Assembly: GCF_006443095.1 (NCBI RefSeq)
Contig: NZ_VFWZ01000001.1
Location: forward strand, 124,001-188,000
Direction of reading: 5' to 3'
Length of the DNA stretch: 64,000 nt
Origin: Aquimarina algicola
Lineage (GTDB): Bacteria; Bacteroidota; Bacteroidia; Flavobacteriales; Flavobacteriaceae
The translations under genes were made by a program, and so were the position numbers. Below the pieces are notes generated by a model, which saw only the letters and a program-made list of their open reading frames with translations, made no database searches and was not told where the DNA came from. Shown piece by piece: positions 8,513 through 18,356 of this stretch (positions are counted from its first letter, which is position 1; the number at the start of each line of letters is the position of its first letter).

Positions 8513-9921
8513 GATTTTGTGTTTTCTTTGTTCGCTAAAAGAGGATTTACAGTAATGATGGTTCTGTTAGTATTTCTTAAATATTCTTTTATCGTTTTAC
8601 TCATTATTTCTGGAGTAATCTTTTTAAACTCTTCTTCTATGTTATTAATTTTTTCAGGTTGATCATCAAATAAAGCAAAACTACATAGTAAATCTGCTCT
8701 ACCTAATCCAAAAGTACCTCCTAAATCATCGTATAGTTTTGATCTCATTTTTATAATTGCAAGATCAATCTTTTCTTGAGATATTTCGGTATTTAGATTT
8801 TGCATAACTTCTTCAATAGAAGATAAAATGTCCTCTCTGGAAGTTTCATTATCATATGTGAAATTATACATCCATAACATAGGTCCTTTATAGTTAAACA
8901 TATTGCCTAAATAATTAATTCCACCATTTACGTTTGAAGTAACCCCCTTTTCATTTTGCAATTTTTGAACTAAAAGCGCATTATCTCCTTGAACTAAGAT
9001 TTGATCTAATAATCCCATTGCATAATATTCAGGAGTGTTACGTTCAGGCATGTGATATGCGATAGCTATTGCCGGTTTATTAGCTAGAGGATCATCTTTG
9101 GTAAACTCTTTTTGTTCCTCTTGTTTTGGTTCTGAAATATCTGGAGTTTCAGGGAGTTTAGAAGAAGGAATACCTCCAAAATATTTTTGTATCCATTTTT
9201 TTGTTTTACCCATATCAAAGTCTCCAACTACTGATATAGCAGCATTATTAGGGGCATAAAACGTTTTGAAGAATAGATCAACATCTTCTAGTTTTGCAGC
9301 GTCCAAGTCTTTAAGGTCTCCATAAAAGTTATGGGCATTGTACCAGTTTGTATTTGCATACTGTGGCATATCTAACCAAGGAAACCCTCCATAAGGTTGG
9401 TTTAATACATTTACTTTAACCTCATTCTTTACAACACCTTGTTGATTTGTTAAGTTGTCTTGCGTAATATCAAGGCCTTTCATTCGATCGGCTTCTGCCC
9501 ATAGAATAGTTTCTAATTTATGTGAAGGAATAATTTCAAAGTAATTTGTAAAATCAAAGCGCGTAGAACCATTTAAAATCCCTCCGTTTTTCTGAATAAG
9601 TTGTATGAATTCCATTTTGCCTAAATTTTTTGACCCTTGAAACATCATATGTTCAAAAAGGTGAGCAAATCCAGTCCTGTCTCTAGGTTCATTTCTAAAA
9701 CCAATGTTATAATAAACTGCCACTATTGCAGTAGGAGAAGTTTTATCCTGTGATAAGATTACTTTTAAGCCGTTATCCAATTTATAATATTCAATTGGAA
9801 CTTTAAAACCAGATTCTTGTTTAATATTTTCTTCAGGTTTTAGGTTTTCTTTCTCTTTTTTGCATGAAATAATTAGTATACATATTAAAAGAAGAAAAGT
9901 TTTATATAGTACAGACTTCAT
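8509..9921 (-). CDS. M16 (pitrilysin/insulinase) zinc peptidase lipoprotein
   Basis: The 470-aa protein carries a lipoprotein signal (lipobox ending at Cys20), then the inverted zinc motif HLFEH at residues 87-91 with downstream Glu residues for metal binding. It would be the catalytic half of a two-subunit periplasmic peptidase together with the downstream gene. In the probable operon it lies 40 nt after the metallo-beta-lactamase-fold gene. Family and pairing are well supported; the substrate (possibly signal or nutrient peptides) is not known. Confidence 0.92.
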   Translation of the reverse strand: MKSVLYKTFLLLICILIISCKKEKENLKPEENIKQESGFKVPIEYYKLDNGLKVILSQDKTSPTAIVAVYYNIGFRNEPRDRTGFAHLFEHMMFQGSKNLGKMEFIQLIQKNGGILNGSTRFDFTNYFEIIPSHKLETILWAEADRMKGLDITQDNLTNQQGVVKNEVKVNVLNQPYGGFPWLDMPQYANTNWYNAHNFYGDLKDLDAAKLEDVDLFFKTFYAPNNAAISVVGDFDMGKTKKWIQKYFGGIPSSKLPETPDISEPKQEEQKEFTKDDPLANKPAIAIAYHMPERNTPEYYAMGLLDQILVQGDNALLVQKLQNEKGVTSNVNGGINYLGNMFNYKGPMLWMYNFTYDNETSREDILSSIEEVMQNLNTEISQEKIDLAIIKMRSKLYDDLGGTFGLGRADLLCSFALFDDQPEKINNIEEEFKKITPEIMSKTIKEYLRNTNRTIITVNPLLANKENTKS

Positions 9922-9961
9922 TTTTGATAGATTATAATGAGTTAACTTATTATGTTTGCCT

Positions 9962-10759
9962 TTAATTTTTAGGATACCAATCTAATTGCACAACTTCTAT
10001 ATTAGGATCTTTTGATACCAATTCTTTAAATCTTGAAATATCACTTAGCCCTTCGGTACCACGATAATGATAAGGATATACTTGTTTGGGTTTAAATTCT
10101 AATACTGCATCTGCTGCACTTTCTACTGTCATTGTATAGGGCAGATTCATACATACAAAAGCCATATCTATTCTTTTTAGAGCTCTCATTTCTGGGATGT
10201 CTTCTGTATCGCCCGAAAAATAGATACGTTTATTTCCCAGAGTAATTATATATCCATTACCACGACCTTTGTTATGGTATTTTAAAGCTTCTTCTCTAAT
10301 GTTATACATAGGTATCGCTTTTATAGGAACACCTTGTATTTCCTTTACTTCATCGTTATTAAGAATTACAATTTGCTCTGTATATTTTGCAGGTAATTTT
10401 TCTGCAACGGCCTGTGGTACTACTAATGAAGCTTTAGACAAATCAAGGCTGTCTAAAGTATCTATATTCATATGATCACCATGTATGTCTGTTATGAGTA
10501 CTAAATCAGGTTTCTTTTTATTACCAAAGGCTTTTGAGCCTCCTGTTGGATCAACATAAATGGTTTTGTCCTCCCATTCGATAATGGCCGAAGCGTGCGT
10601 GATCGGGTCAACTTTAATTTCGTTTTCTAGCTTCTGAATATTGGGTGTAGAAGCTTGAATCGGTTTTTCTGTATCGATTTCATTTTCTTTGTCTTTGGAC
10701 TTGCAACTAAAAAATAAAAAACAAATAAGTAAAAACCATGTAGCGTAGAGTTTTAACAT
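9962..10759 (-). CDS. Metallo-beta-lactamase-fold hydrolase lipoprotein (UlaG-like)
   Basis: The 265-aa protein has a lipoprotein signal (FLFFSC, Cys19) and an MBL-fold domain. The zinc motif is DIHGDHMN at residues 91-98, and a later metal-ligand Asp lies in YFSGDTEDIP. The early HASAIIEWEDKTIYVDPTG segment is typical of UlaG/L-ascorbate-6-phosphate-lactonase-like and NAPE-PLD-like proteins. The lipobox suggests location in the periplasm or at the outer membrane. It heads a probable operon with the two M16 genes. The substrate is unknown. Confidence 0.85.
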   Translation of the reverse strand: MLKLYATWFLLICFLFFSCKSKDKENEIDTEKPIQASTPNIQKLENEIKVDPITHASAIIEWEDKTIYVDPTGGSKAFGNKKKPDLVLITDIHGDHMNIDTLDSLDLSKASLVVPQAVAEKLPAKYTEQIVILNNDEVKEIQGVPIKAIPMYNIREEALKYHNKGRGNGYIITLGNKRIYFSGDTEDIPEMRALKRIDMAFVCMNLPYTMTVESAADAVLEFKPKQVYPYHYRGTEGLSDISRFKELVSKDPNIEVVQLDWYPKN

Positions 10760-10861
10760 TTGATGGGGATTTATTAAATTTTTTTGAAAAGATACATATA
10801 AAGCTAGAAATATGATAACTATATTTTATTAAGGTATCATAAAAAACTTTTTTATTAAAAT

Positions 10862-11617
10862 TTAATCATCTAACCACAGCTTGATAGCCATTGCAACAAC
10901 CATGATCACTAAAAATATTTTTACCAAACCATCTCCTTTTTTTACAGACCATCTGCTGGCGATCCACCCACCTGATGCATTTCCGATGGCAAGAACAAAA
11001 CCATACAGGTAATCAATTTGATTATTGAAAGCAAAAATTGCGATAGCGCCAAAAGTATAAATAAATACAACAAGTACTTTAATAGCATTAGAGTTAACCA
11101 AACTTAAGTAGTTTATAGAAGAGAGGGCTAGCAAAATAAAAATCCCAACTCCTGCCTGAATAAAACCTCCATAAATCCCAATAAAAAAAAATGCAATAAT
11201 AGATAGCCAGAGGTATTTTCCTTGTGTCCTTTCTGAGAGATCTGTAATGTTTACTTTTGGTTTGAATACCATAAATAAAACCACAAAAACCATTACTATT
11301 GCCAGAATCTTGTTAAACGTTTCTCCTTTGATATCTATTGCGATTTGCGCTCCGATTAGAGACCCTATAGATGCTGCAATTCCTAAATAAAGACCAAACC
11401 TTGTGGGTTTTATACCCTTACTTCTAAAACCAGCTACAGAGGTAATACATTGGATAAATACCCCTATTCTATTTGTGCCATTAGCTACAGAAGGGGGTAA
11501 CCCCATAAAAATCAGCATAGGTAATGTTAATAAAGAGCCACCGCCAGCTATTGTATTGATGACTCCGGCAACAAATCCTATAACTACCAGGATTATGAGA
11601 AGTGAAGTTTCGTTCAT
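10862..11617 (-). CDS. TauE/SafE family membrane transporter
   Basis: The 251-aa protein is made of about seven or eight hydrophobic segments. It has the family signatures GxxAGVINTIAGGGSLLTLP near the N-terminus and GIYGGFIQAGVGIFIL in the second half. These permeases export or import sulfite, sulfoacetate or other small organic anions. It is divergent from a SulP sulfate-type transporter (13486 gene), which may point to sulfur oxyanion traffic, but this link is inference. Confidence 0.88.
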   Translation of the reverse strand: MNETSLLIILVVIGFVAGVINTIAGGGSLLTLPMLIFMGLPPSVANGTNRIGVFIQCITSVAGFRSKGIKPTRFGLYLGIAASIGSLIGAQIAIDIKGETFNKILAIVMVFVVLFMVFKPKVNITDLSERTQGKYLWLSIIAFFFIGIYGGFIQAGVGIFILLALSSINYLSLVNSNAIKVLVVFIYTFGAIAIFAFNNQIDYLYGFVLAIGNASGGWIASRWSVKKGDGLVKIFLVIMVVAMAIKLWLDD

Positions 11618-11839
11618 TATGAATATAATTGCTTAAAAATAAGACTAAATTATGAATTTAATAAATCTGATTTCTTTTAGTGTAATTAGGCAAAGTATTG
11701 TAGATTTACACTATGAATTTATATCACAAATACAATTAAAACGTTACACAAAATAATTCCTGTTTTAAAGCTTTTTGATAAGAATCAATATAGCTTTTCT
11801 TTTTTTAGATTAGATGCTATTGCTGGGATTACTGTTGGG

Positions 11840-13486
11840 GTGGTTTTAATTCCTCAGGCCATTGCTTATGCGATACTTATGGGAATGCCACCGATATATG
11901 GTTTGTATGCTTGTTTGATGCCTTTGGTGCTATATGCTTTTTTGGGCACATCGAGGCAATTGAGTATTGGCCCTGCAGCAATTACGGCTATTGTTGTTAT
12001 GAGTGGGGTAGGTGCTCTGGCAAAACCATTTACAGACCAATTTGTATCATTAGTGTTGTTTTTGGGCTTTTTGGTAGGTGCAGTACAGGTTTTGTTAAGT
12101 TTCTTACAGATGGGGTTTTTGGTTAATTTGATTTCAAGACCCGTTATATCAGGATTTATTTCTGCTGCTGCAATTGCTATTATTATATCACAATTAGAAG
12201 GTGGATTGGGAATTCATATTCCTGATGGGGAGAATAGTTATCAAAAGATTATATACATCTTTTCAAATCTTACTCAAGTACATTTGATTACATTATGTAT
12301 CTGTATAGGTGCTATTCTCGGAATTATAGGGTTAAAAAAATGGAAGAAGTCTTTTCCTGGAGCATTGGTAATACTAATTATAGCAACACTAATTACTTAT
12401 GCTTTTAATCTCGAAGAAAAAGGAGTTGCTATTATACAAGATGTTCCGGCAGGTCTGCCAACCTTTGTAATGCCCACGATGAGCTATGATCGTATGATAC
12501 AATTGATACCTAGTGTGCTAACCGTTACATTTATAGGATATGTGGGTAGTATAGGAGTAGCCAAATCAATGGAAATGAAACATAGGGATCATATCGTTAG
12601 ACCGAATCAAGAATTGTTTGCACTGGGGGTTTCTAAAATTATAGGGGCTTTCTTTCAAGCGATACCTTCTTCGGGGAGTTACAGTAGGTCAGCAATAAAT
12701 GATGAAGCAGGGGGTAAGACCACGATCTCGACTTTAATCTCAGTAAGTATCGTTTTGATTTCGTTGTTGTTTCTTACTTCTTTTTTCTTTTATATTCCTA
12801 AAGCGGCTTTGTCAGCAATTATTTTGGTTTCTGTAGTCAAGCTAATTAACTTTAGTGAAGCCAAATATCTTTTTGGAGCCAAAAGACGAGATTTTATCGT
12901 AATGATTATCACATTTGTAGGAACACTGGTTTTTGGGGTAGAAAATGGAATTTTTATTGGGGTAATATTATCTTTTATTTTTTTGCAATATTATAGTGCA
13001 AGACCACATATTGCAGAGTTGGTCAATATACCGGATTCAAAATATTACAGAAATGTAAAGCGTTTTCCGAATGCGGTACAATCAAAAGAGTATTTAATTA
13101 TCAGGTTTGATAATCAACTATATTTTGCGAATTCAGGTTATTTTAAAGATACGGTTATCAACTATGTTTCTCGTCGAGAAGTACTGCCCAAATACCTGAT
13201 TTTGGATAATTCTAATATGCACGATTTGGATAGTACAGGGTTGTATGTTTTAGAGGATATTTATCTTTATCTAAAAAATCAAAATATAGAACTATTGTTG
13301 GTAGGTACTATAGGGCCGATTAGAGATTTTTTGAAACGGTCAGGTTTTACGGATAATTTAGGAAAAGATCATTATTACCTCACGATTTCTGATGCCGTAG
13401 ATTTTATTGAGAATCGTAAAACACATGATAAAGTTCATGAGGTAGCAAATCAGTTCAACAAAAAACGAAGAACATTTCTGGATTAA
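11840..13486 (+). CDS. SulP-family anion permease with C-terminal STAS domain; 5' end problematic
   Basis: The frame encodes about 12 membrane segments with SulP signatures (IPQAIAYAILMGMPPIYGLYA, GTSRQLSIGPAA, PSSGSYSRSAIN) and a C-terminal STAS domain (LILDNSNMHDLDSTGLYVLEDI). It should be an inner-membrane sulfate/bicarbonate-type transporter. The first standard start in frame is GTG at 11840, inside the first conserved helix. The frame is open back to 11717 and encodes the expected N-terminus (FDKNQYSFSFFRLDAIAGIT) without ATG, GTG or TTG. An ATG at 11713 is one base out of frame, so either an unusual start codon is used or a single-base indel broke the 5' end. Confidence 0.85.
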   Translation: MVLIPQAIAYAILMGMPPIYGLYACLMPLVLYAFLGTSRQLSIGPAAITAIVVMSGVGALAKPFTDQFVSLVLFLGFLVGAVQVLLSFLQMGFLVNLISRPVISGFISAAAIAIIISQLEGGLGIHIPDGENSYQKIIYIFSNLTQVHLITLCICIGAILGIIGLKKWKKSFPGALVILIIATLITYAFNLEEKGVAIIQDVPAGLPTFVMPTMSYDRMIQLIPSVLTVTFIGYVGSIGVAKSMEMKHRDHIVRPNQELFALGVSKIIGAFFQAIPSSGSYSRSAINDEAGGKTTISTLISVSIVLISLLFLTSFFFYIPKAALSAIILVSVVKLINFSEAKYLFGAKRRDFIVMIITFVGTLVFGVENGIFIGVILSFIFLQYYSARPHIAELVNIPDSKYYRNVKRFPNAVQSKEYLIIRFDNQLYFANSGYFKDTVINYVSRREVLPKYLILDNSNMHDLDSTGLYVLEDIYLYLKNQNIELLLVGTIGPIRDFLKRSGFTDNLGKDHYYLTISDAVDFIENRKTHDKVHEVANQFNKKRRTFLD

Positions 13487-13488
13487 AT

Positions 13489-14457
13489 TTACTTTTTTTC
13501 TTCAAATAGGTGTAGTTTTAATCCCATACCATAGTTTGTATTATTCGTTTTAATTAGATTGTTATTATTACTGTATTTTTTATCAAACCTTTGCCAGGTT
13601 CTATTTTTAAAAAATACTCTTCTTGTAAAGGTTTTATAGTCGGGTATTTTATTAGTGAAAGGTAATAATGGTCTAAAGGTAGTAGATACTTTAACTATAC
13701 CTTTTGGAGTTTCTATCTCGCTATATTTTTTAGTTTGTTGTAATTTTCCGGACTTATCTGCATATCCTAATACTTGTACAGAAACAAAAATTCCATTTTT
13801 GGGGATGTATACTTTATGTGATGAAATATCTAACTCAAAATTATCTTTGTCATTGCTGCTCACTACAAATATAATATCATCATATGATAATCTTTTTCCT
13901 GGGTACCCGTCACTGTTTTGATAAAATTGCATTTTGAATACAGTAGAAAAAGATTGAGGTTTTCTAGAATTTTGATTAGAAGACTCTGTTTTGATTGGTA
14001 AAAAAACAGAAGCTATTTTTGATGATTTTTCAAAGTCTCTTGCAAAAAATACAGCAATCTCAGACTCTACGGTTGGTAACCAACATCTAAAATAATCGTT
14101 GTGTACTATAGATGGTAATTTTTTGATTTTATACTTTCTTTTTTTCTCTGCAGTGATAACAACTTCTTTTAATTCTGCGATATCTTGTTTTAATACTATT
14201 TGTTGAGGAATTGATGATGTAGATAATGCTAATTCTTTATAACCTATTGCAGAGATGTATAAAGAATCTATGTCTTTGTATAGTTTTTTAGAAAATTGGA
14301 AGTTACCGTTTCCGTCTGCAAAAGTCCCATTGCCATTGCCAAAAGAAATTGTAGCATATGACACAGGTGTTTTTTGCAAAGAATCAATAATGCTATATAA
14401 TTGAGAAAAACTAGTTTGTGCTATAAAAAATAACAATAGAAAAAAGAGACGTGTCAT
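13489..14457 (-). CDS. Exported carboxypeptidase-regulatory-like domain protein
   Basis: The 322-aa protein has a signal peptide (FFLLLFFIAQTSFSQ). A single carboxypeptidase D regulatory-like beta-sandwich follows at about residues 20-95 (TPVSYATISFGNGNGTFADGNGNF), and then about 200 residues without a recognised domain. The pattern is common for Bacteroidota cell-envelope proteins. It is convergent with the SulP gene, the stops being 2 bp apart. Function is unknown; outer-membrane or periplasmic location is inferred. Confidence 0.7.
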   Translation of the reverse strand: MTRLFFLLLFFIAQTSFSQLYSIIDSLQKTPVSYATISFGNGNGTFADGNGNFQFSKKLYKDIDSLYISAIGYKELALSTSSIPQQIVLKQDIAELKEVVITAEKKRKYKIKKLPSIVHNDYFRCWLPTVESEIAVFFARDFEKSSKIASVFLPIKTESSNQNSRKPQSFSTVFKMQFYQNSDGYPGKRLSYDDIIFVVSSNDKDNFELDISSHKVYIPKNGIFVSVQVLGYADKSGKLQQTKKYSEIETPKGIVKVSTTFRPLLPFTNKIPDYKTFTRRVFFKNRTWQRFDKKYSNNNNLIKTNNTNYGMGLKLHLFEEKK

Positions 14458-14570
14458 TAATGATTCGGGGATTAAAAAAACTAAAATACTAAATATTATT
14501 TGAATTTTTCAAATGAAAAACTATTTAAAGAGAGTACTTTATTTTAAAATTAATATTTAAATGACTTCAT

Positions 14571-14578
14571 TATCTTTG
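14571..14578 (+). promoter_or_regulatory. Promoter -7 element for the DMT permease gene
   Basis: TATCTTTG is a perfect match to the Bacteroidota -7 consensus TAnnTTTG. It lies 84 nt upstream of the ATG at 14662 in an otherwise AT-rich intergenic stretch. A clear TTG at the expected -33 distance is not seen. Confidence 0.45.
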
Positions 14579-14661
14579 CGCCTTTATTTTAATACTACTA
14601 TAAGAGTCATTTCAATATAAATGATTTTACTGTTCATTTAATTCATAATATGTAATCTTTA

Positions 14662-15495
14662 ATGAAAAAAGCTATTTATTTTATGCTTATTAGCACATTA
14701 TCTTTTACGGTAATGAATCTTATTGTAAAATATTTAGCTCATTTTGGGAGCGGTCAATTGGTCTTATTTAGAGCTTTTGGATCATTATTTTTTACAATGA
14801 GTTATCTAATATCTAATAAAATATCAATAGCAGGAAATCAAAAAAAATTATTGATATTAAGAGGGATTGTCGGAGTTACATCTATGGGATTATTTTTTAT
14901 GTCTGTTGACTACTTACCTATAGGTTCTGCCGTATCATTACGATATTTATCTCCTATTTTTGCAACTATTTTTGCTGTTATTTTTTTGAGAGAACATGTA
15001 AAACCTATACAATGGCTATTTTTTTTGATGGCTTTTGGAGGAGTTTTGATGATTAAAGGGTTTGATCCTAATATTAATACTTTAGGTTTGACATTAGTTT
15101 TGGGATCTGCTATTTTTAGTGGTGGCGTGTATGTTATTATTAATAAAATTGGACAAAAAGATCATCCGGTAGTTATAGTCAATTATTTTATGTGGATTTC
15201 TTTTATCGTAGGAGGAATACTGTCATTTTTTGATTGGACAATGCCATCAGGAATTGAATGGGTTTTGTTATTAAGTCTTGGAGTTTTTGGATACTTCGGA
15301 CAATTGTTTATGACCAAAGCTTTTCAATCTCAGGCTACAAATAAGATAGTTTCTCTAAAGTATGCAGAGGTTATTTTTACTATGATAGCCGGAGCGTTTT
15401 GGTTTATTGATGTTTATCCTCCTTTAAGTATCGTGGGTACTTTATTGGTCATAACGGGGCTAATACTTAATATTTGGTATAGACGTAAAACATAA
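14662..15495 (+). CDS. DMT-superfamily permease with two EamA domains
   Basis: The 277-aa protein contains ten hydrophobic helices arranged as two EamA repeats (about residues 1-130 and 140-277), the standard size and layout of drug/metabolite transporters. Helix-end motifs such as LFRAFGS and LRYLSPIFATIFAVIFLREHVKP are characteristic. It probably exports a small metabolite or amino acid; the substrate cannot be predicted. A bidirectional terminator follows immediately. Confidence 0.88.
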   Translation: MKKAIYFMLISTLSFTVMNLIVKYLAHFGSGQLVLFRAFGSLFFTMSYLISNKISIAGNQKKLLILRGIVGVTSMGLFFMSVDYLPIGSAVSLRYLSPIFATIFAVIFLREHVKPIQWLFFLMAFGGVLMIKGFDPNINTLGLTLVLGSAIFSGGVYVIINKIGQKDHPVVIVNYFMWISFIVGGILSFFDWTMPSGIEWVLLLSLGVFGYFGQLFMTKAFQSQATNKIVSLKYAEVIFTMIAGAFWFIDVYPPLSIVGTLLVITGLILNIWYRRKT

Positions 15496-15529
15496 AAAAG
15501 GATTGCTACCATAATAACAATCCCTTTTT
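15494..15529. terminator. Bidirectional terminator between DMT permease and M12 peptidase
   Basis: GGATTG (15500-15505) and CAATCC (15518-15523) form a stem flanked by an A run on the left and a T run (15525-15529) on the right. It sits between two convergent genes ending at 15495 (+) and 15554 (-). Confidence 0.65.
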
Positions 15530-15553
15530 GGTAAAAATGTAAGAAAAACAATT

Positions 15554-16582
15554 TTACGGATTACAACTACCTTTATTTATCCATGTTGTAAAATCTCTTT
15601 CGAACAAGAAACCTCTAAAAGTAACTTGGTCACCAACAGAATAAGATTGTCCTGCAACCCACTCATCAATCCCATCGCAAGGTCCACTGCCACCTGGATT
15701 ACCATTATCTCCGGGATATGCACTGTTGGTTCCTTCTATATCAAGTGTAGAAAGCGCGGCTCTTCTTCTTGGCAATACATTTCCATTAAGATCTGTAATT
15801 GTTGGTTGACCGTTTTTACTAAATGTATAACTACCATACATCATCGTAGAATTGGTATCAAATTCGCGAGTTATTAATTGTGCGTTGTTACTAATAAAGA
15901 ATTGGTCTTCTGCACCGGGCTCAATGTTGTCGAAATTAATAATTACACTACTATCTCTATCAGACCTGTTTTGCTCATGAATATACCCTAATGTATGTCC
16001 TATCTCATGTATGATCACTACAGCAGTAGTATTGGTTCCAAGCCTTATAAAACCTCTAGATCCATTCATACCAAGAGTAGCAACCCCACAATTACAATTT
16101 TGACCATTACTACTTATAGTTACATAATTAGACTCATTTGTACGTTCTTTAAAACGAATATTTGTTTTACTACTCCATTCATCCATAGATTTTTGCAATT
16201 CGCTGCGTACAGATTGACTTAACCCATTGATGGTATATACAATAGTGTTGTCAGTCCACTTACGCACAAAACCTCCTAATGCTAATTTTCCCTCCGTTTT
16301 TTCTGTAGAAGGTTCTTCTGTAGCAGAAATTTCTATGGGAGAATCCGTTAGTTGTTCTTCAAATAATCTTATATCGGTTCCTTGAAGACTATAAGTACCG
16401 TCATTTTCTTTACTTACAAGTACCCGATCACCGAGAAAATACTTTTCAATTTTTTGTGTTTCTTGTTGCTCTGTTAATTCAGAATTTTCTTCAATACTTT
16501 CATTGTCACTACAAGCGACTAAAGATAGTGCAATAGCTAAAGCACTAAATTTTAATTGATTAAAAACAATTTTAGTTTTCAT
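15554..16582 (-). CDS. M12 (astacin-like) zinc metalloprotease lipoprotein with C-terminal carbohydrate-binding module
   Basis: The 342-aa protein has a lipoprotein signal (LSLVAC, Cys24), a propeptide-like acidic region, then an astacin-type catalytic domain. The extended zinc motif HEIGHTLGYIHEQNRSD lies at 192-208 (His192, Glu193, His196, His202), with a Met-turn in NSTMMYGSY. Residues about 303-342 (DEWVAGQSYSVGDQVTFRG, ending in FTTW) resemble a chitin-binding type 3 (CBM5/12) module. It is likely a surface or secreted protease that attaches to a polysaccharide. The combination fits a polymer-degrading marine lifestyle. Confidence 0.88.
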   Translation of the reverse strand: MKTKIVFNQLKFSALAIALSLVACSDNESIEENSELTEQQETQKIEKYFLGDRVLVSKENDGTYSLQGTDIRLFEEQLTDSPIEISATEEPSTEKTEGKLALGGFVRKWTDNTIVYTINGLSQSVRSELQKSMDEWSSKTNIRFKERTNESNYVTISSNGQNCNCGVATLGMNGSRGFIRLGTNTTAVVIIHEIGHTLGYIHEQNRSDRDSSVIINFDNIEPGAEDQFFISNNAQLITREFDTNSTMMYGSYTFSKNGQPTITDLNGNVLPRRRAALSTLDIEGTNSAYPGDNGNPGGSGPCDGIDEWVAGQSYSVGDQVTFRGFLFERDFTTWINKGSCNP

Positions 16583-16863
16583 TAATTTTGAGTTTATGAT
16601 TAAAAATACAAGTAATAAACTCTTTGTTTTTTGAAATTAGTGTTTAAGATCATGTTAAAAAATGAGTTAAATTCTGTTAAGTACCTTCGGCCTGGTTAAT
16701 AAGATGTTTTGTGATGTAATCTGTTATTAAAAATATTTTACAAAAAAGATTAATAAATTATTAACAACACTTCTTTTTAAGATGCTATATCTTGTCTAGT
16801 AATTACTAGTAAATACTTTTTTTACATAAATAGTTGTATTTTAGAACGTTGTGTTGATTTTGA

Positions 16864-17307
16864 TTGAATGAATTAGATCATTTTTACCAGTGTTTCTCTA
16901 AAAACCTGATACATATGTTAAAACCCCTAACCAAAAATCATTGTATTAAAAAATATGATCTAGATATATGTAAACTCTTTTTTTATACTAATTATTTAAT
17001 TATAGAAGTTAAAGAAGGAGTTTGTTTTGATCATGAAAAAGCAAAAAAGATTTCAGAGTTGACCAAATTACATTTTGGAGACAGTCCGTTTGGATATATT
17101 TCTCATCGAATTAACTCATATTCGATTAATCCAACAGATTATCTAAAGATAAGAGAAGTTTTTCCTTATTTGAAAGCTTTTGCAGTTGTGACATATACTC
17201 CAATACAAGAAAGTAATGTAAAATTCGAAAATTTATTCTATTATGGCAAAATGATGATCTTTAATGATCTGAATCTTGCTGAATATTGGGTTGAAGAACA
17301 ATTTTAG
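16864..17307 (+). CDS. Hypothetical protein of a Bacteroidota SpoIIAA/STAS-like family
   Basis: The 147-aa cytosolic protein has no signal peptide and alternating beta/alpha segments (FFYTNYLIIEVKEGVCFDHEKAKKI, YISHRINSYSINPTDYLKI, LKAFAVVTYTP). These recall small STAS/SpoIIAA-like proteins common in flavobacteria. No catalytic residue can be named. It is flanked by intergenic regions of 280 and 190 bp, so it is probably monocistronic. Confidence 0.6.
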   Translation: MNELDHFYQCFSKNLIHMLKPLTKNHCIKKYDLDICKLFFYTNYLIIEVKEGVCFDHEKAKKISELTKLHFGDSPFGYISHRINSYSINPTDYLKIREVFPYLKAFAVVTYTPIQESNVKFENLFYYGKMMIFNDLNLAEYWVEEQF

Positions 17308-17495
17308 AATTAGAATTTAATATAGTCGGTCATTTTTTAGAAGATATATAATTACAGATTTTTATTATTGCTTCACAAAGATCTATATCGTGACTTAATC
17401 ATTTTTTTTAAATATCCACTAACATTTTTGTTTTAAAGTAAAGTTTTTAACAGAAAAAGTATTGTTTTTTCATAAAAATGAAATAATTTGTGATT

Positions 17496-18356
17496 ATGGA
17501 AAGTTTGATTAATTATTTTGAAACAATTCCTTCGTCACATCGTAGTCTTATTCTCGTGGGAGGAATCACTTTTTTCTGGTTGATAGAATATGCAGCACCA
17601 CTTTTTAAGTTTAAGTATAAAAAATTTAAGCATGCATGGCCAAATATCTTTTTTACGCTAACGACAATTGTTGTCAATTTTGTGTTAGCATTCATTCTAT
17701 TAAAAACAAGTGATTGGACTGTAGCTAATCAATTTGGAGTTTTGCAATGGTTAGATTTGCCATTGTGGGCTACTATCTTATTAGGTGTAGCTTTGTTAGA
17801 TTTGATAGGAGCGTGGTTAGCACACTATGTACAACATGTCATAAAACCACTTTGGATGTTTCATCTCATACATCATACAGATAATCACGTAGATACTACA
17901 ACAGCAAATAGACACCATCCTGGTGAGAGTATTATACGTTTTGTTTTTACTACCCTGGGAGTTTTTTTAATAGGTGCTCCGGTTGGTATTATCATGTTGT
18001 ATCAATCACTTTCTGTTGTTTTATCTCAGTTTAATCATGCAAATATATCTCTACCGACAAAACTTGATAATTTAATTAGCTGGATAATTGTGTCGCCTAA
18101 CATGCATAAAGTGCATCATCATTATGTATTACCATATACAGATACCAATTATGGAAATATTTTTTCTATTTGGGATCGACTTTTTGGTACATTTTCTAAA
18201 ATAGAAAAGAAAGATTTGGTTTATGGAGTAGATACTTATCCCGATGTGGATTCTAATGCTAAAATCAGTACATTATTAAAACTCCCATTTGATGGTTATA
18301 GACCACCAACGGGAGCAAAATTTGATAATAAAGAATCTCTTAATCAGTCATCATAA
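17496..18356 (+). CDS. Sterol desaturase/fatty acid hydroxylase-family di-iron membrane protein
   Basis: I chose the ATG at 17496 over the GTG two codons earlier. The 286-aa protein has about four to five membrane helices and the histidine clusters of the superfamily: HYVQH (110-114), HLIHH (123-127), NRHHPGE (138-144) and MHKVHHHY near 205-212, which would hold a di-iron centre. It probably hydroxylates or desaturates a lipid in the inner membrane. It overlaps the convergent DUF779 gene by 13 bp. Confidence 0.88.
   Translation: MESLINYFETIPSSHRSLILVGGITFFWLIEYAAPLFKFKYKKFKHAWPNIFFTLTTIVVNFVLAFILLKTSDWTVANQFGVLQWLDLPLWATILLGVALLDLIGAWLAHYVQHVIKPLWMFHLIHHTDNHVDTTTANRHHPGESIIRFVFTTLGVFLIGAPVGIIMLYQSLSVVLSQFNHANISLPTKLDNLISWIIVSPNMHKVHHHYVLPYTDTNYGNIFSIWDRLFGTFSKIEKKDLVYGVDTYPDVDSNAKISTLLKLPFDGYRPPTGAKFDNKESLNQSS

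Noticed and set aside
16849..16862. AACGTTGTGTTG resembling the cassette right end
   Set aside because: No pairing left arm and no cassette-like gene order nearby; likely chance.
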